NCBI RefSeq assembly: GCF_016888515.1
Contig: NZ_JAFEJK010000001.1
Coordinates: forward strand, 2,389,475-2,453,474
DNA: 64,000 nucleotides
Reading direction: 5' to 3'
Origin: Shimia biformata
GTDB taxonomy: Bacteria > Pseudomonadota > Alphaproteobacteria > Rhodobacterales > Rhodobacteraceae
Shown here: positions 16,033 to 24,795 of the stretch, piece by piece
Numbering within the stretch: position 1 is the stretch's first letter
Layout: each line of letters opens with the position of its first letter
Notes under the pieces: generated by a model
Told to the model about the DNA's origin: nothing
Database searches by the model: none
Seen by the model: only the letters and a program-made list of their open reading frames with translations
Made by a program: the position numbers and the translations under genes

Positions 16033-16662
16033 TCAGAGCGACAGCGCGGCGGCCGGTGCGATCCCCAGCGCATCGTATTCGCGCACCCAGGCCCTGGCCT
16101 TGATCCGCACCTCGGCGGCGCTGTCGCCGGCGCGGTAGAGGCCTGAACCGACACCGAACCCCGATGCGCCCGCCGCGATCCAGCGACTGATATTGTCGGG
16201 GGTCGCCCCTCCGACCACGAAGGTTTCGGTCGCTTTCGGCAATACCGCCCGCAGCGCCTTCAGTCCCGCCGGTCCCACCACGTCGGCCGGAAAGAACTTC
16301 AGCCCGTCGGCCCCCGCCTTGAGCGCCGCAAAGCACTCGGTCGGGGTGACGACACCGGGATATGAGGCCATGCCCAGAACCTTGGTGGCGCGGATCACGT
16401 AAGGGTCGCAATTGGGCGACACGATCAGTTTGCCGCCGACCTGGTCGACCTCGGCCACCTCTTGCGCGCACAGCACCGTGCCGGCACCGATCAGCGCATC
16501 CTTTGAAAACCGGCTGGCCAGGCGTTCGATGCTTTTCAACGGGTCGGGCGAGTTCAACGGCACCTCGATCCTGTCGATGCCTTCCTCGATCAGCGTCTCG
16601 GCAAGGGCGGTGACCTCGTCGGGGGTTACCCCGCGAAGAATGGCGATGATCTTGCGGCTCAT
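16033..16662 (-). CDS. dgoA: 2-dehydro-3-deoxy-6-phosphogalactonate aldolase
   Basis: This 209-residue class I aldolase is of the KDPG/KDPGal family. IIAILRGVTPDE at the N terminus, the IEVPLNSP segment, IGAGTVL, the substrate loop SPNCD and the Schiff-base lysine in GADGLKFFPAD are as in DgoA. The LNSP variant favours KDPGal over KDPG enzymes. It splits the 6-phosphosugar acid to pyruvate and glyceraldehyde-3-phosphate, the last step of the De Ley-Doudoroff route. Its ATG overlaps the stop of the kinase gene by one base. It ends the minus-strand operon headed by two sulfatases. Confidence 0.92.
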   Translation of the reverse strand: MSRKIIAILRGVTPDEVTALAETLIEEGIDRIEVPLNSPDPLKSIERLASRFSKDALIGAGTVLCAQEVAEVDQVGGKLIVSPNCDPYVIRATKVLGMASYPGVVTPTECFAALKAGADGLKFFPADVVGPAGLKALRAVLPKATETFVVGGATPDNISRWIAAGASGFGVGSGLYRAGDSAAEVRIKARAWVREYDALGIAPAAALSL

Positions 16663-17570
16663 CAGGCGTACTCCGGTATCTGTGCGTTTGCGGTCCTGAG
16701 ACCGGTCAGGGTAAGGGCATCGGCATCGGTCAGAACCGCGTCGAACCCGGCAATGTCGAGGGCCGCGCGGTAAAGCCCGGCCAGTGCGTCATCCCCGATC
16801 AGCGTGACCGGACCCGACAGGCAATAGCGGCGCATCGCGGCGATCTCGGCCCCGATCAGGAAACCGGACAGCCGGGCGCGTGCCCGTGGCGCATCCAGCG
16901 CGCCCAGAAGCGATGAGGCGCGGATCGAGAAAAGCGCCTCTGGCACCGAGACCGGGGCCTCCAGCGCATCCGCGACCGCATCTGAAAATGCGGCCGTATC
17001 CCAGCCGCCCCCGCCGGTGGCGTGGCGCAGGACGGACTGGCGTGTAAGAAGGGCAAACATTTCACCCGTCATCGCGGTCGAGAACCCCGCCACCACGCCC
17101 CCTTTCAGCGTGACCCACTTGGTATGGGTGCCCGGCATGCAGACGGTGCCGTCAAACCCGCCGCTTGACTGGACCAGCCCAAGAAGCTGGGTTTCCTCGC
17201 CCCGCATCACGTCGTCCGGTGCGCGTTGTGACAGGCCGGGCAGGATATGCGCCGGGCGTTGTGCCCCAGGCGCGGGAACCGCATGGGCACCCAGATCGGT
17301 CACCGCGCAAGGCACCGGCAGATAGGCGGCCTCGACCCAGCCCTGCGCCGCGCCCGCCATGCCGCAGATCACCGCCGGCACCCCGTCCGGCACGCCAAGC
17401 TGATCCAGCTTGGCCTCAAGCACCGGGGCAAACTGGTCCGGCGACAGCACCGACATGCCCTCGGCCCCGCGCAGATTGGCAATGACCGCGCCGCCCTGGT
17501 CCAGAACCCAGAGGCGAAAGCAGGTTGTTCCCCAGTCGACGGCAACAAGGGCGGCGGTATTGGTCAGCAT
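16662..17570 (-). CDS. dgoK: 2-dehydro-3-deoxygalactonokinase
   Basis: This 302-residue kinase of the DgoK family has the actin-like phosphate motif VDWGTTCFRLWVLD (about 10-23), the CMPGTHTKWV substrate segment and GFSTAMTGEMFALL. It phosphorylates 2-dehydro-3-deoxy-D-galactonate for the aldolase encoded directly after it. The pair with a galactonate-dehydratase-like enzyme at 30234-31478 forms a complete galactonate route. It lies 48 bp after the enolase-superfamily gene in the same operon. Confidence 0.93.
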   Translation of the reverse strand: MLTNTAALVAVDWGTTCFRLWVLDQGGAVIANLRGAEGMSVLSPDQFAPVLEAKLDQLGVPDGVPAVICGMAGAAQGWVEAAYLPVPCAVTDLGAHAVPAPGAQRPAHILPGLSQRAPDDVMRGEETQLLGLVQSSGGFDGTVCMPGTHTKWVTLKGGVVAGFSTAMTGEMFALLTRQSVLRHATGGGGWDTAAFSDAVADALEAPVSVPEALFSIRASSLLGALDAPRARARLSGFLIGAEIAAMRRYCLSGPVTLIGDDALAGLYRAALDIAGFDAVLTDADALTLTGLRTANAQIPEYA

Positions 17571-17618
17571 GGGTTTGCTCCTTGCAGGCGGCAGGGCCGG
17601 CCTGTCCGGTCAGGCCGT

Positions 17619-18782
17619 TCAAATGGCATAGTGTTTCAGGAAATCCCGGTCCGGCGTCACGCCCAGCCCCGGACCTTCGGGGATGGCGACATAGCCGCCA
17701 TTGGCCTTGACCTGCCCCTGAATGTCGAGGGGATCGGTCAGCAGGTTGTCGCGGAACTTGTTGTCGGTGGTGTCGAACTCCAACAGCGGCTCCCACGGGA
17801 ACAGACCCCCCGGAAGGGGCGGCATGGCGGCCAGAAGATGCAGGTTCGTCGCGACGGCGATGGCGGAGCCCCAGACATGGTTCACAACCGGCGTGTGATG
17901 GGCATGTGCCAGCGCCAGAACCCGCAGGTATTCGCTGATACCGCCAAGGGCGCAGACCTCGGGCTGGGCGATGTCCAGCCCCCGGTTTTCCAGGATCTGC
18001 CGCCAGCCCCAGCGGTTGAATTCGGCTTCGCCACCCGAGATGTTGACCTTCAACCCCGCACGCAATTCGCGATAGCCGTCCAGGTCTTCGGGGGCGACGG
18101 GTTCCTCGAACCAATAGGCGTCAAGTTCCTCAAGGGCCCGGCCGACATAAAACGCGTCCGACGTGGTGTAGCAATGGTTGGCATCGACCATGAAGCGGAA
18201 CTCGTCGCCGACGCCGTCGCGCACCGCCGCGCAGAGCTTGACGTCATCTTTCGGACCTAGCCCGACCTTCATCTTGGTCGCGGCGAAGCCCATGTCGCGG
18301 ATCATCGCGGCCTCGTCCCGGAACCGGGCGACGTGATCCTCGGTGCTCTGGCGTTTCAGCATCATGCCATAGCCATAGGCCTGCACCCGGTCGCGGTGAC
18401 GCCCGCCGACAAGCTGACACAGGGGCAGGCCCGCGACCTTACCCGCAATATCCCACAGCGCGATATCCACACCCGAGAGCGATTGCAGCGGCATGCCCTT
18501 CTGACCGTGATCGCGCAACAGGTTATAGACCTTGTGCCAGACCACGTCGCGGTCCAGCGGGTTCATGCCAAGCACCAGCGGCTGGATCACCTGCTCGACG
18601 ATGGTCCGGTTGGCAATCGCCACGTTGCCCGGCCCGAAACATTCGCCCCAGCCGGTGATGCCCTCGTCGGTCTCGACCTCGACGATATGCGCGGTGCGGC
18701 GGGTGTAATACTGTTGCGAATAGCCCAGCTCTGATGGCAGGTCATATTGCAGCACGTGGCTGGTGATCCGGGTGATCTTCAT
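17619..18782 (-). CDS. Enolase-superfamily enzyme, D-galactarolactone cycloisomerase-like
   Basis: This 387-residue enzyme belongs to the mandelate-racemase/muconate-lactonizing group. KMK (K170, K172) is the catalytic lysine motif, and D200, E226 and E252 are the Mg ligands. H302 in NHVWGSAIAVATNLH resembles the Agrobacterium galactarolactone cycloisomerase Gci. That enzyme opens D-galactaro-1,4-lactone to 5-dehydro-4-deoxy-glucarate, the substrate of KdgD at 32755-33660. A sugar-acid dehydratase role is the alternative. It overlaps the aldehyde dehydrogenase gene by 4 bp and precedes dgoK. The superfamily is certain; the exact reaction is moderately supported. Confidence 0.75.
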   Translation of the reverse strand: MKITRITSHVLQYDLPSELGYSQQYYTRRTAHIVEVETDEGITGWGECFGPGNVAIANRTIVEQVIQPLVLGMNPLDRDVVWHKVYNLLRDHGQKGMPLQSLSGVDIALWDIAGKVAGLPLCQLVGGRHRDRVQAYGYGMMLKRQSTEDHVARFRDEAAMIRDMGFAATKMKVGLGPKDDVKLCAAVRDGVGDEFRFMVDANHCYTTSDAFYVGRALEELDAYWFEEPVAPEDLDGYRELRAGLKVNISGGEAEFNRWGWRQILENRGLDIAQPEVCALGGISEYLRVLALAHAHHTPVVNHVWGSAIAVATNLHLLAAMPPLPGGLFPWEPLLEFDTTDNKFRDNLLTDPLDIQGQVKANGGYVAIPEGPGLGVTPDRDFLKHYAI

Positions 18783-20239
18783 GCGTTCACGCTTTCAAAA
18801 AGGGTGGTGTCCCGGGCACGGGTGATGCGTTTGAGGACAAGGTAGTCATGCAGCGCCAGGTACGAGCAGTCATGCCCGACCCCGGCATAGCCGATCCCAC
18901 CATGCGGCAGGTCGATATCGTATTTGACGCCGTTGATCTGAACCTCGCCATAGCGCAGCGCGGCGGCATAACCTTCCGCGCGCGCCAGGTCGCGGGTAAA
19001 GACATAAGCCGTCAACCCGCCCTGCCCGCAGTCATTGGCCTGCCGCAACAGGTCGTCCTCGGTGTCAAACGGGATGATGCTGACAATCGGGCCGAAAGTT
19101 TCGTCGCGATAGACGTCCATCGTCTCGGTCACATCGCCCAGCACGGTCGGCGCAAGGAAATGGCCCCGGTTCATCCCCTGTGGGCGATCACCGCCCGCCA
19201 GCAACGTGGCACCCTCTGCCACCGCGCGGTCCACCAGCCCCTTGATGCGGTCAAAGGCGCGGGCGTTGATCAGGGGCCCGGTGGTGATGTCGTCATCTCG
19301 GTCAAAACCGACCCTGGCGGCCCTGGCCCGTGCCACGGCCCTGTCCGTGAATGCCTGAAGAACCGAGCGCTGGACATAGACCCGGTTGGGCGAAACACAG
19401 ATCTGGCCCGCGTTTGAAAACTTCACGCCACAGACCACGTCCGCGGCAAGATCGAGATCGGCGTCGTCGAACACCAGAACCGGCGCGTTGCCGCCAAGTT
19501 CCATTGCGTATTTCTTGATCGAGGTCGCCCCGGTGCGGATCACGTGCTTGCCGGTCTCGGTCGAGCCGATCATCGTCAGCACCGCCGGGATGGTCGAGGC
19601 CGACAGCGCATCCGCCGCGGCATAGGTTTCCGTCGCCAGAACCTGCACCACGCCCCTGGGCAACCCGATCCCGGCGCAGAGTTCGCCAATGGCATAGGCC
19701 GAGATCGGGGTTTCGTTCGAGGGCCGGATGATGATCGGACACCCCGCCGCCATCGCCGGACCCAGTTTGAAAGCCAGGTTCAGCAGCGGAAAATTCCACG
19801 CCAGGAACGCCACCGCCACCCCCGCCGGTTCCCAGACCATGCGGTGCGAATGGGTGCCTGCACGATCCGGCAGGCTGAAATCCTGAAGCCGCGCAATTTC
19901 CTCGGCGTAGAAATCCAGCGACGCGACCACGCGGTCCCAGTCCTCTTCGGTCTGCGCCCAGGGCTTGCCCATCTCGTGATGCACACAGGCGCGCAGGTCG
20001 TCCTCGTTTGCGATCACCTCGTCGCGCAGGCGGCGCATCCAGCGCTGGCGCTCGGCGATCGGGGTCGCGGCCCAGCCGGGAAACGCGTCGCGCGCGGCGG
20101 CCAGCGCCCGTTCGACATCTGCGAAACCGGCGGCTGCGACGGTTGCCACGCTGTCCTCGGTGGCCGGGTTGATCACGTCGATCCGTCCCTGCCCGTCGGT
20201 CAGAGCACCATCGATATACATCTGGGTTGGAAAAATCAT
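18779..20239 (-). CDS. NAD(P)-dependent aldehyde dehydrogenase, semialdehyde type
   Basis: This aldehyde dehydrogenase of 486 residues starts at ATG 20239 (MIFPTQMYIDGAL). It has ELGGNAPVLVFDDADLD with the catalytic Glu, GQICVSPNRVYV with the catalytic Cys, and the cofactor loop GSTETGKHV. It belongs to the succinate-semialdehyde/2-oxoglutarate-semialdehyde group. The operon and the KdgD gene point to oxidation of 2-oxoglutarate semialdehyde to 2-oxoglutarate, the final step of the oxidative aldarate route; this is inferred. It lies 7 bp after a sulfatase gene and overlaps the enolase-superfamily gene. Confidence 0.88.
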   Translation of the reverse strand: MIFPTQMYIDGALTDGQGRIDVINPATEDSVATVAAAGFADVERALAAARDAFPGWAATPIAERQRWMRRLRDEVIANEDDLRACVHHEMGKPWAQTEEDWDRVVASLDFYAEEIARLQDFSLPDRAGTHSHRMVWEPAGVAVAFLAWNFPLLNLAFKLGPAMAAGCPIIIRPSNETPISAYAIGELCAGIGLPRGVVQVLATETYAAADALSASTIPAVLTMIGSTETGKHVIRTGATSIKKYAMELGGNAPVLVFDDADLDLAADVVCGVKFSNAGQICVSPNRVYVQRSVLQAFTDRAVARARAARVGFDRDDDITTGPLINARAFDRIKGLVDRAVAEGATLLAGGDRPQGMNRGHFLAPTVLGDVTETMDVYRDETFGPIVSIIPFDTEDDLLRQANDCGQGGLTAYVFTRDLARAEGYAAALRYGEVQINGVKYDIDLPHGGIGYAGVGHDCSYLALHDYLVLKRITRARDTTLFESVNA

Positions 20240-20246
20240 CTGCGCC

Positions 20247-21665
20247 TCACTCACTATGCACATGCTGTTCCGAGACATCGCGCCCGTCGATGTAGCTGCC
20301 GACCGGCAGTTGATACCCCTGCATCCAGAGCGGATCGCGCTCGGCTTTCATCCAGGCAAACAGCCGCGTGTTCAGATCCGCCTTCACCGTCGCAAGATCA
20401 GGGTCATCGGCCCGGTTCTCGCGCTCCTGCAGGTCGGTTTGAAGGTCATAGAGCTCTTCGATGTCATGCGGGCTCCAGGCGTATTTGTAGCGCTCGGTTC
20501 TAATGCCGCGGAACTTGAACTGGCGGCCCTGATAGGCGTCGTAGCAATAGGTGACGTGGTCGGCGCCGGTGCTCCAGAAGCTGCGGCGGGCTTCCGCCAC
20601 AGACAGCACCTCATGCGCCCCGGCCCGGTCAATGAGGGTCGGGAAAAGGTCGCGGAAACTGACGAAAGACCCGGTTTCGGCCCCCTGACCATTCCCCTTT
20701 CCCTGTCCGGGGTCGCGGATCAGCATCGGGATACGCATGACCTCGTCATAAAAGAACGGCCCCTTGTCGAACCAGCCATGCGCGCCCAGCATCTCACCGT
20801 GGTCGGTGGTGAAGGCCAGAACCGATGTCTCGTCCAGCCCCGCATCCTGTACCCGGGCGCGGAACCGGCCAAACAGATCGTCGATCCACGAACAGAACCC
20901 CCAGTAATGCTGCGCCGTTCGCCGCCAGTCCTGCTGTGTCAGGCCGCTTGTGTCCTGGCAGGGCCAGTAAAAGGCCGACTGCGCCCTGGGTTTTCCCGTT
21001 TCGCTGAACTGAGGACAGTAATTGTCGGGCATGTAGTCGTCGGGCAGATCGTCATAAAGCTCGACATATCTGCGCGGCACGTGATGCGGAAAATGTGGCC
21101 CATGCAGGGAGACGATCAAACAGAACGGCCTGCCCGTCGATTGAAGCGCATCAAGCCTGTCGATCGCGATATTGACGCGCTGTTCGTCCAGCGGAGTGCC
21201 CGCGTCGAGCGTTCCATAGAACGGCGTCTTGCGCGGTGCGGCGAATTCAAGGTCATCCGCGACCCGCATCAGCGGCACATCCCCGCCATCGCACAGGGGC
21301 GTGTCGGGGATGCCGCGATCCGTCAGCGTGCCGTCGCCAAGATGCCACTTGCCGATGAAGCAGACCTCATAGCCGTCGTCGCGCAGCCGTTCCATATAGG
21401 TTTTCTGCGACGGGTGCAGTTTGCCATGCGGATAGAACGCCTTGCCCTGCACATTGTCCATCGTGCCGGTCTGGTGGGGCCATTTCCCGGTGAACAGGCT
21501 GGCGCGCGCCGGGGTACACAGTGGCACGGACGTGTAGGCATTGGTGAAATTGGTCGCTTCCTCCCGAAAGGCCATGAGGTTGGGCAGCTTTGCCGGATGC
21601 CCCGGCTGATTGAGCGTGTCCCAGCGCCACTGGTCGGTCAGGAACAGGATGATATTCTTCCTCAT
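20247..21665 (-). CDS. Type I sulfatase, cytoplasmic
   Basis: This 472-residue member of the alkaline-phosphatase-like superfamily starts directly with the catalytic core (MRKNIILFLTDQWRWDTL), so it has no signal peptide. The formylglycine signature is C50-TPAR, with ASLFTGKWPH following. FTTDHGEMLGAHG supplies the metal Asp/His pair and GKWHLGDG the downstream lysine/histidine. It hydrolyses a sulfate ester after conversion of C50 to formylglycine by the enzyme encoded at 31732-32685. It is the second gene of a minus-strand operon leading into galactonate and aldarate enzymes, so a sulfated sugar is the likely substrate. Confidence 0.9.
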   Translation of the reverse strand: MRKNIILFLTDQWRWDTLNQPGHPAKLPNLMAFREEATNFTNAYTSVPLCTPARASLFTGKWPHQTGTMDNVQGKAFYPHGKLHPSQKTYMERLRDDGYEVCFIGKWHLGDGTLTDRGIPDTPLCDGGDVPLMRVADDLEFAAPRKTPFYGTLDAGTPLDEQRVNIAIDRLDALQSTGRPFCLIVSLHGPHFPHHVPRRYVELYDDLPDDYMPDNYCPQFSETGKPRAQSAFYWPCQDTSGLTQQDWRRTAQHYWGFCSWIDDLFGRFRARVQDAGLDETSVLAFTTDHGEMLGAHGWFDKGPFFYDEVMRIPMLIRDPGQGKGNGQGAETGSFVSFRDLFPTLIDRAGAHEVLSVAEARRSFWSTGADHVTYCYDAYQGRQFKFRGIRTERYKYAWSPHDIEELYDLQTDLQERENRADDPDLATVKADLNTRLFAWMKAERDPLWMQGYQLPVGSYIDGRDVSEQHVHSE

Positions 21666-21674
21666 GTCCCGCCC

Positions 21675-23198
21675 TCAGTGCCAGCCTACGCGCTCGGCGG
21701 CGGGGATCATGTCATCGGCGCGGGCATGGATCATCTCCATCAACTCGCGCCGCACCGCCCCCTGCCCGGCATCGTCGAACAGGTTGACCATTTCATCCGG
21801 GTCTTCCTGCAAGTCATAAAGCTCACCCGTTTCGGTATTGAGATCGACCGACATGCGGTAGCGCGCGGTTTTCACGGTGCGCAGGTCCAGGTCGACGGCG
21901 CTGCGGATGGCGTCGACCTCGTATTCGCTGAGGGCGAAATCACGAGAGCCCGATCCGTCGAACAGGGGACGCCATGAGGCGCCGTTGTCCGGTTCCGCCG
22001 CGATGCCGCAGAGATCGGCCACGGTGGAACGGATGTCGATCGTGTTGACCGGGTCTTTGACGACCTTGCCGCCGGCAATGCCCGGCCCGGCAATCAGGCA
22101 AGGCACCCGCAACAACCCGTCGTAAAGCATCGGCCCCTTCAGCAGCAGCCCGTGATCGCCCAGCCATTCGCCGTGGTCCGAGATGAAAATGACAATGGTA
22201 TTGTCCAGCTTTCCCTGCGCTTCCAGCGCATCGAGAAGCCGGCCGACCTGATGATCTACCGCTTCGATCATGCCGAAATAGATCGCCGTGATATCGCGCA
22301 GCGCCTTTTCGCTCAGTTCTCCGCGCTGGCCCCAATCGACCCCGCCGGCATTGTGTTCGGCGCCCTGCTTGGTGCGGTCTCGGCTTTCGATGAACTTGCG
22401 ATGCCACCAGGGACGATTTTCCAGGTCCAGAACCGGGTGGCGGGCGATCTCGACGTCCTGCGGGCCATAGGCATCGCACCATGGGCGCGGCGCCAGGAAC
22501 GGGGGATGCGGGTCGGGAAACGAGACCCAGGCGAAAAACGGCGCGTCACGCCTGGCTTCGATCATCTCGACCGCCCGGTCGCCAATCCAGGGCGAGGAAT
22601 GCCATTCCTCTTCCAGCGCCGATCGCCAGGCCTGGAAATGCGCGGTCTGCGGGTCAAGCCGTTCCTTGGCCTTTTCCCAGCGCACCCCGCCCTGCCCGTC
22701 CTGGTCCAGCCAGTATTCATAGTTCAGCGCCTCGGGCGGGTTGTACCACTTGGTATGGTGGTGCGGGCGCAGCATCATCTGCACGTCGCGGAACCCGAAA
22801 TAGTCACCGCGCCAGCCCTGCGGAAAATCTTTGGCGCTTTTGTAGCATTCCACCCGGCCGGTGGGCTGAAATGTCTGCTGCGATGAGAAATGCGCCTTGC
22901 CTATGAAATGGGTGTCATAACCCGCCGCGTCGAAAATGCCGCCCAGCCCCTGCGCCCCGAAGCTTTCGGCCAGATCACGGCCATTGTCGCGGACACCGTG
23001 ACTGTAGGGCAGCTTGCCGGTCAGGATCGAGGCACGCGCGGCCTGGCACATCGGATGCGGTGTGATGCAATTGCTGAAACGCACCCCTCGCGCTCCGATC
23101 CGGTCGATGTTGGGGGTCCGGACACCACGACCTTCGGGACCGATGCAATCGCCGCGCTGCTGGTCTGTCGAGATGAGAATCACGTTGGGTCTGGTCAT
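21675..23198 (-). CDS. Type I sulfatase with variant CxAxR signature, cytoplasmic
   Basis: This 507-residue sulfatase starts at ATG 23198 (MTRPNVILISTDQQRGD) and lacks a signal peptide. The active-site signature reads C51-QAAR instead of the usual C-x-P-x-R; Ala at that position is tolerated by some formylglycine-generating enzymes. Metal ligands are present in FISDHGEWLGDHGLLLKG, and GKAHFSS follows the usual pattern. It resembles the sulfatase at 39189-40703 over its whole length (DQQRGDC, GWRGDYFGF, PFFAWVSFPDPHPPF), so the two are paralogues. It is the first gene of its operon, 64 bp from a candidate GntR site at 23262-23277. Phosphonate-monoester hydrolase activity is an alternative. Confidence 0.87.
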   Translation of the reverse strand: MTRPNVILISTDQQRGDCIGPEGRGVRTPNIDRIGARGVRFSNCITPHPMCQAARASILTGKLPYSHGVRDNGRDLAESFGAQGLGGIFDAAGYDTHFIGKAHFSSQQTFQPTGRVECYKSAKDFPQGWRGDYFGFRDVQMMLRPHHHTKWYNPPEALNYEYWLDQDGQGGVRWEKAKERLDPQTAHFQAWRSALEEEWHSSPWIGDRAVEMIEARRDAPFFAWVSFPDPHPPFLAPRPWCDAYGPQDVEIARHPVLDLENRPWWHRKFIESRDRTKQGAEHNAGGVDWGQRGELSEKALRDITAIYFGMIEAVDHQVGRLLDALEAQGKLDNTIVIFISDHGEWLGDHGLLLKGPMLYDGLLRVPCLIAGPGIAGGKVVKDPVNTIDIRSTVADLCGIAAEPDNGASWRPLFDGSGSRDFALSEYEVDAIRSAVDLDLRTVKTARYRMSVDLNTETGELYDLQEDPDEMVNLFDDAGQGAVRRELMEMIHARADDMIPAAERVGWH

Positions 23199-23261
23199 CG
23201 ATTCCGGTCCTTGTACCTGTCTGCACCACGATTCTGCGGCCACAAATGTGCTGTCATGCAA

Positions 23262-23277
23262 AAAGTGTACATTATTT
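23262..23277. promoter_or_regulatory. Candidate GntR operator, site 1 of 4
   Basis: AAAGTGTACATTATTT is a degenerate copy of the pattern AAATnATnnATnATTT found at four promoters of this island. It lies upstream of the sulfatase-to-dgoA operon. The likely binder is the GntR protein of 29507-30214. Confidence 0.5.
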
Positions 23278-23442
23278 TTTGACATTTTGGCAAGCTGCCT
23301 TGTTGGATAACCTTTACACGTTGTTATTATTAGCTTTTATTGCGAAAACGGCCAGGTTGAACCAGCATGAAAACAGCGCTCTCATCCGACAAAACCGCGC
23401 GATTTGGCTTCCCATATCGAAATTTCAATGTACTAAATGCAC

Positions 23443-23458
23443 AAATGATGTATGATTT
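23443..23458. promoter_or_regulatory. Candidate GntR operator, site 2 of 4
   Basis: AAATGATGTATGATTT matches the symmetric pattern AAATnATnnATnATTT exactly. It ends 20 bases before the ATG of the sugar-binding protein at 23479, so a bound repressor would block transcription of the ABC operon. Confidence 0.6.
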
Positions 23459-23478
23459 TGACCATCAAGGAGGAGCCA

Positions 23479-24714
23479 ATGAAAACTTCACGAATTCTCA
23501 AATCCATCACCCTGGGCCTGGGCGCATCGCTTCTGGCCTCGACCGTGCTTGCCGATGTCACGCTTGATGTCGTCGCATGGAAAGGCAATGAAGCCCAGCC
23601 TGCGGGCCTGCCGGAACTGATCCAGAAGTTCGAAGCCGAAAACCCCGGCATCAAGATCGACCTGACCTATGTCGCCCGCAAGGACGTCGACAAGGTCATC
23701 CCACCCCGTCTGCAAGGCGGCAACCCGCCGGACGTGACCATGGTGGACTCGTCTCTGGTCAAGCTCTGGGGGGGCGCCGGGTTCCTCAAGGACCTTGGCA
23801 CCGACAGCGCCTGGTACGGCAACATGATCCCCGCCGTGCAGGAAACCTTCACCATTGACGGCACCATCATGACCCTGCCGCTGGAAGTGATCGGCATGGG
23901 CAATTTTGTCAACATGGACCTCCTGGCCAAGGTCGGTATCGACAAGGCCCCGGTCACCGTGGACGAGGTTGTGGCGGCCTGCAAAGCATTGGCTGCGGAC
24001 GGCATCAGCCCGATGATCTTCGCAGGCGGGTTCCCCGCCATGCTCTGGGTCGGCGCAAACGGGATTGACCCCAAGGGCACGTCGCCCGTCGCCTATGGCA
24101 TGGGCGAGGTGACATTTGTCGATGACGCCAATTACAACGCCTCGCTGGACTCGGTACGGATGCTGGTGGATGCGGAATGTTTCGACCCCGAGCTTCAGGC
24201 CGGTCTCGATCCATGGTCGACCGCGCTGGAAGAATTCAAGTCGGGCCGCGTCGCGATGCTGCCGCAGGGCGCATGGAACATCGCCAATTTCTCGAAGATC
24301 GAGGGGCTGAATTTCCAGTTCGCACCGATGGCATCCGCCTATTCCGACGTCGGGCTGGCGCTGGACCTGGTTGGGCCCGGCTGGTCGATCCCGACCGACT
24401 CGGAGCATCCCGAAGAGGCGCGGAAATGGGTTGAGTTCTTTGCCGACCCCGAGAACCTGAGTGTCTTTCTTGAGGCCGAAGGCGCCTATAGCCCCTTTAC
24501 CGGCGGCACGGACACAATGCCCGCACTGGCCGCGCCCTATGGTCACGCCCGCGCCGAAGGCAGCCTGATCCTGTGGCCCTTCTCGACCCTGGCCTATCCC
24601 AAGCCGCTGCAATCGGAATGGGAAGACAGCCTGACCGGGTTCCTTCTCGACATCTCGAAGCCGAACGAGGACACTCTTCAGCGCTGGGATGACGTGGTCG
24701 AAGACAACCTCTGA
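23479..24714 (+). CDS. Sugar ABC transporter, periplasmic substrate-binding protein
   Basis: This 411-residue family 1 solute-binding protein starts at ATG 23479 behind AAGGAGGAGCC. It has a Sec signal peptide (about 1-25, ending STVLA) and the usual LIQKFEAENPGIKIDLTYV lobe. WGGAGFLKDL and GPGWSIPTDSEHPEEARKWVEFFADPEN are typical of the MalE/UgpB-like group that binds mono- and oligosaccharides. It delivers substrate to the permeases at 24796 and 25662. Operon context with sulfatases suggests a sulfated sugar or short oligosaccharide. A strong stem-loop follows its stop codon. Confidence 0.92.
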   Translation: MKTSRILKSITLGLGASLLASTVLADVTLDVVAWKGNEAQPAGLPELIQKFEAENPGIKIDLTYVARKDVDKVIPPRLQGGNPPDVTMVDSSLVKLWGGAGFLKDLGTDSAWYGNMIPAVQETFTIDGTIMTLPLEVIGMGNFVNMDLLAKVGIDKAPVTVDEVVAACKALAADGISPMIFAGGFPAMLWVGANGIDPKGTSPVAYGMGEVTFVDDANYNASLDSVRMLVDAECFDPELQAGLDPWSTALEEFKSGRVAMLPQGAWNIANFSKIEGLNFQFAPMASAYSDVGLALDLVGPGWSIPTDSEHPEEARKWVEFFADPENLSVFLEAEGAYSPFTGGTDTMPALAAPYGHARAEGSLILWPFSTLAYPKPLQSEWEDSLTGFLLDISKPNEDTLQRWDDVVEDNL

Positions 24715-24732
24715 ACCCTTCCTCCCCGTTTC

Positions 24733-24760
24733 GGGTCCCGCCTTTGACGGTGGGGCCCGG
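24733..24760 (+). other. Intercistronic stem-loop after the binding-protein gene
   Basis: The arms CGGGTCCCGCC (24733-24743) and GGTGGGGCCCG (24750-24760) pair over 11 positions, two of them G-U, around a TTTGAC loop. There is no T-tract. Such hairpins between a binding-protein gene and its permease genes stabilise the upstream mRNA, giving excess binding protein. Confidence 0.6.
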
Positions 24761-24795
24761 AGCAAACTGAACGACCCATTCGACGGAGGCCGGAC

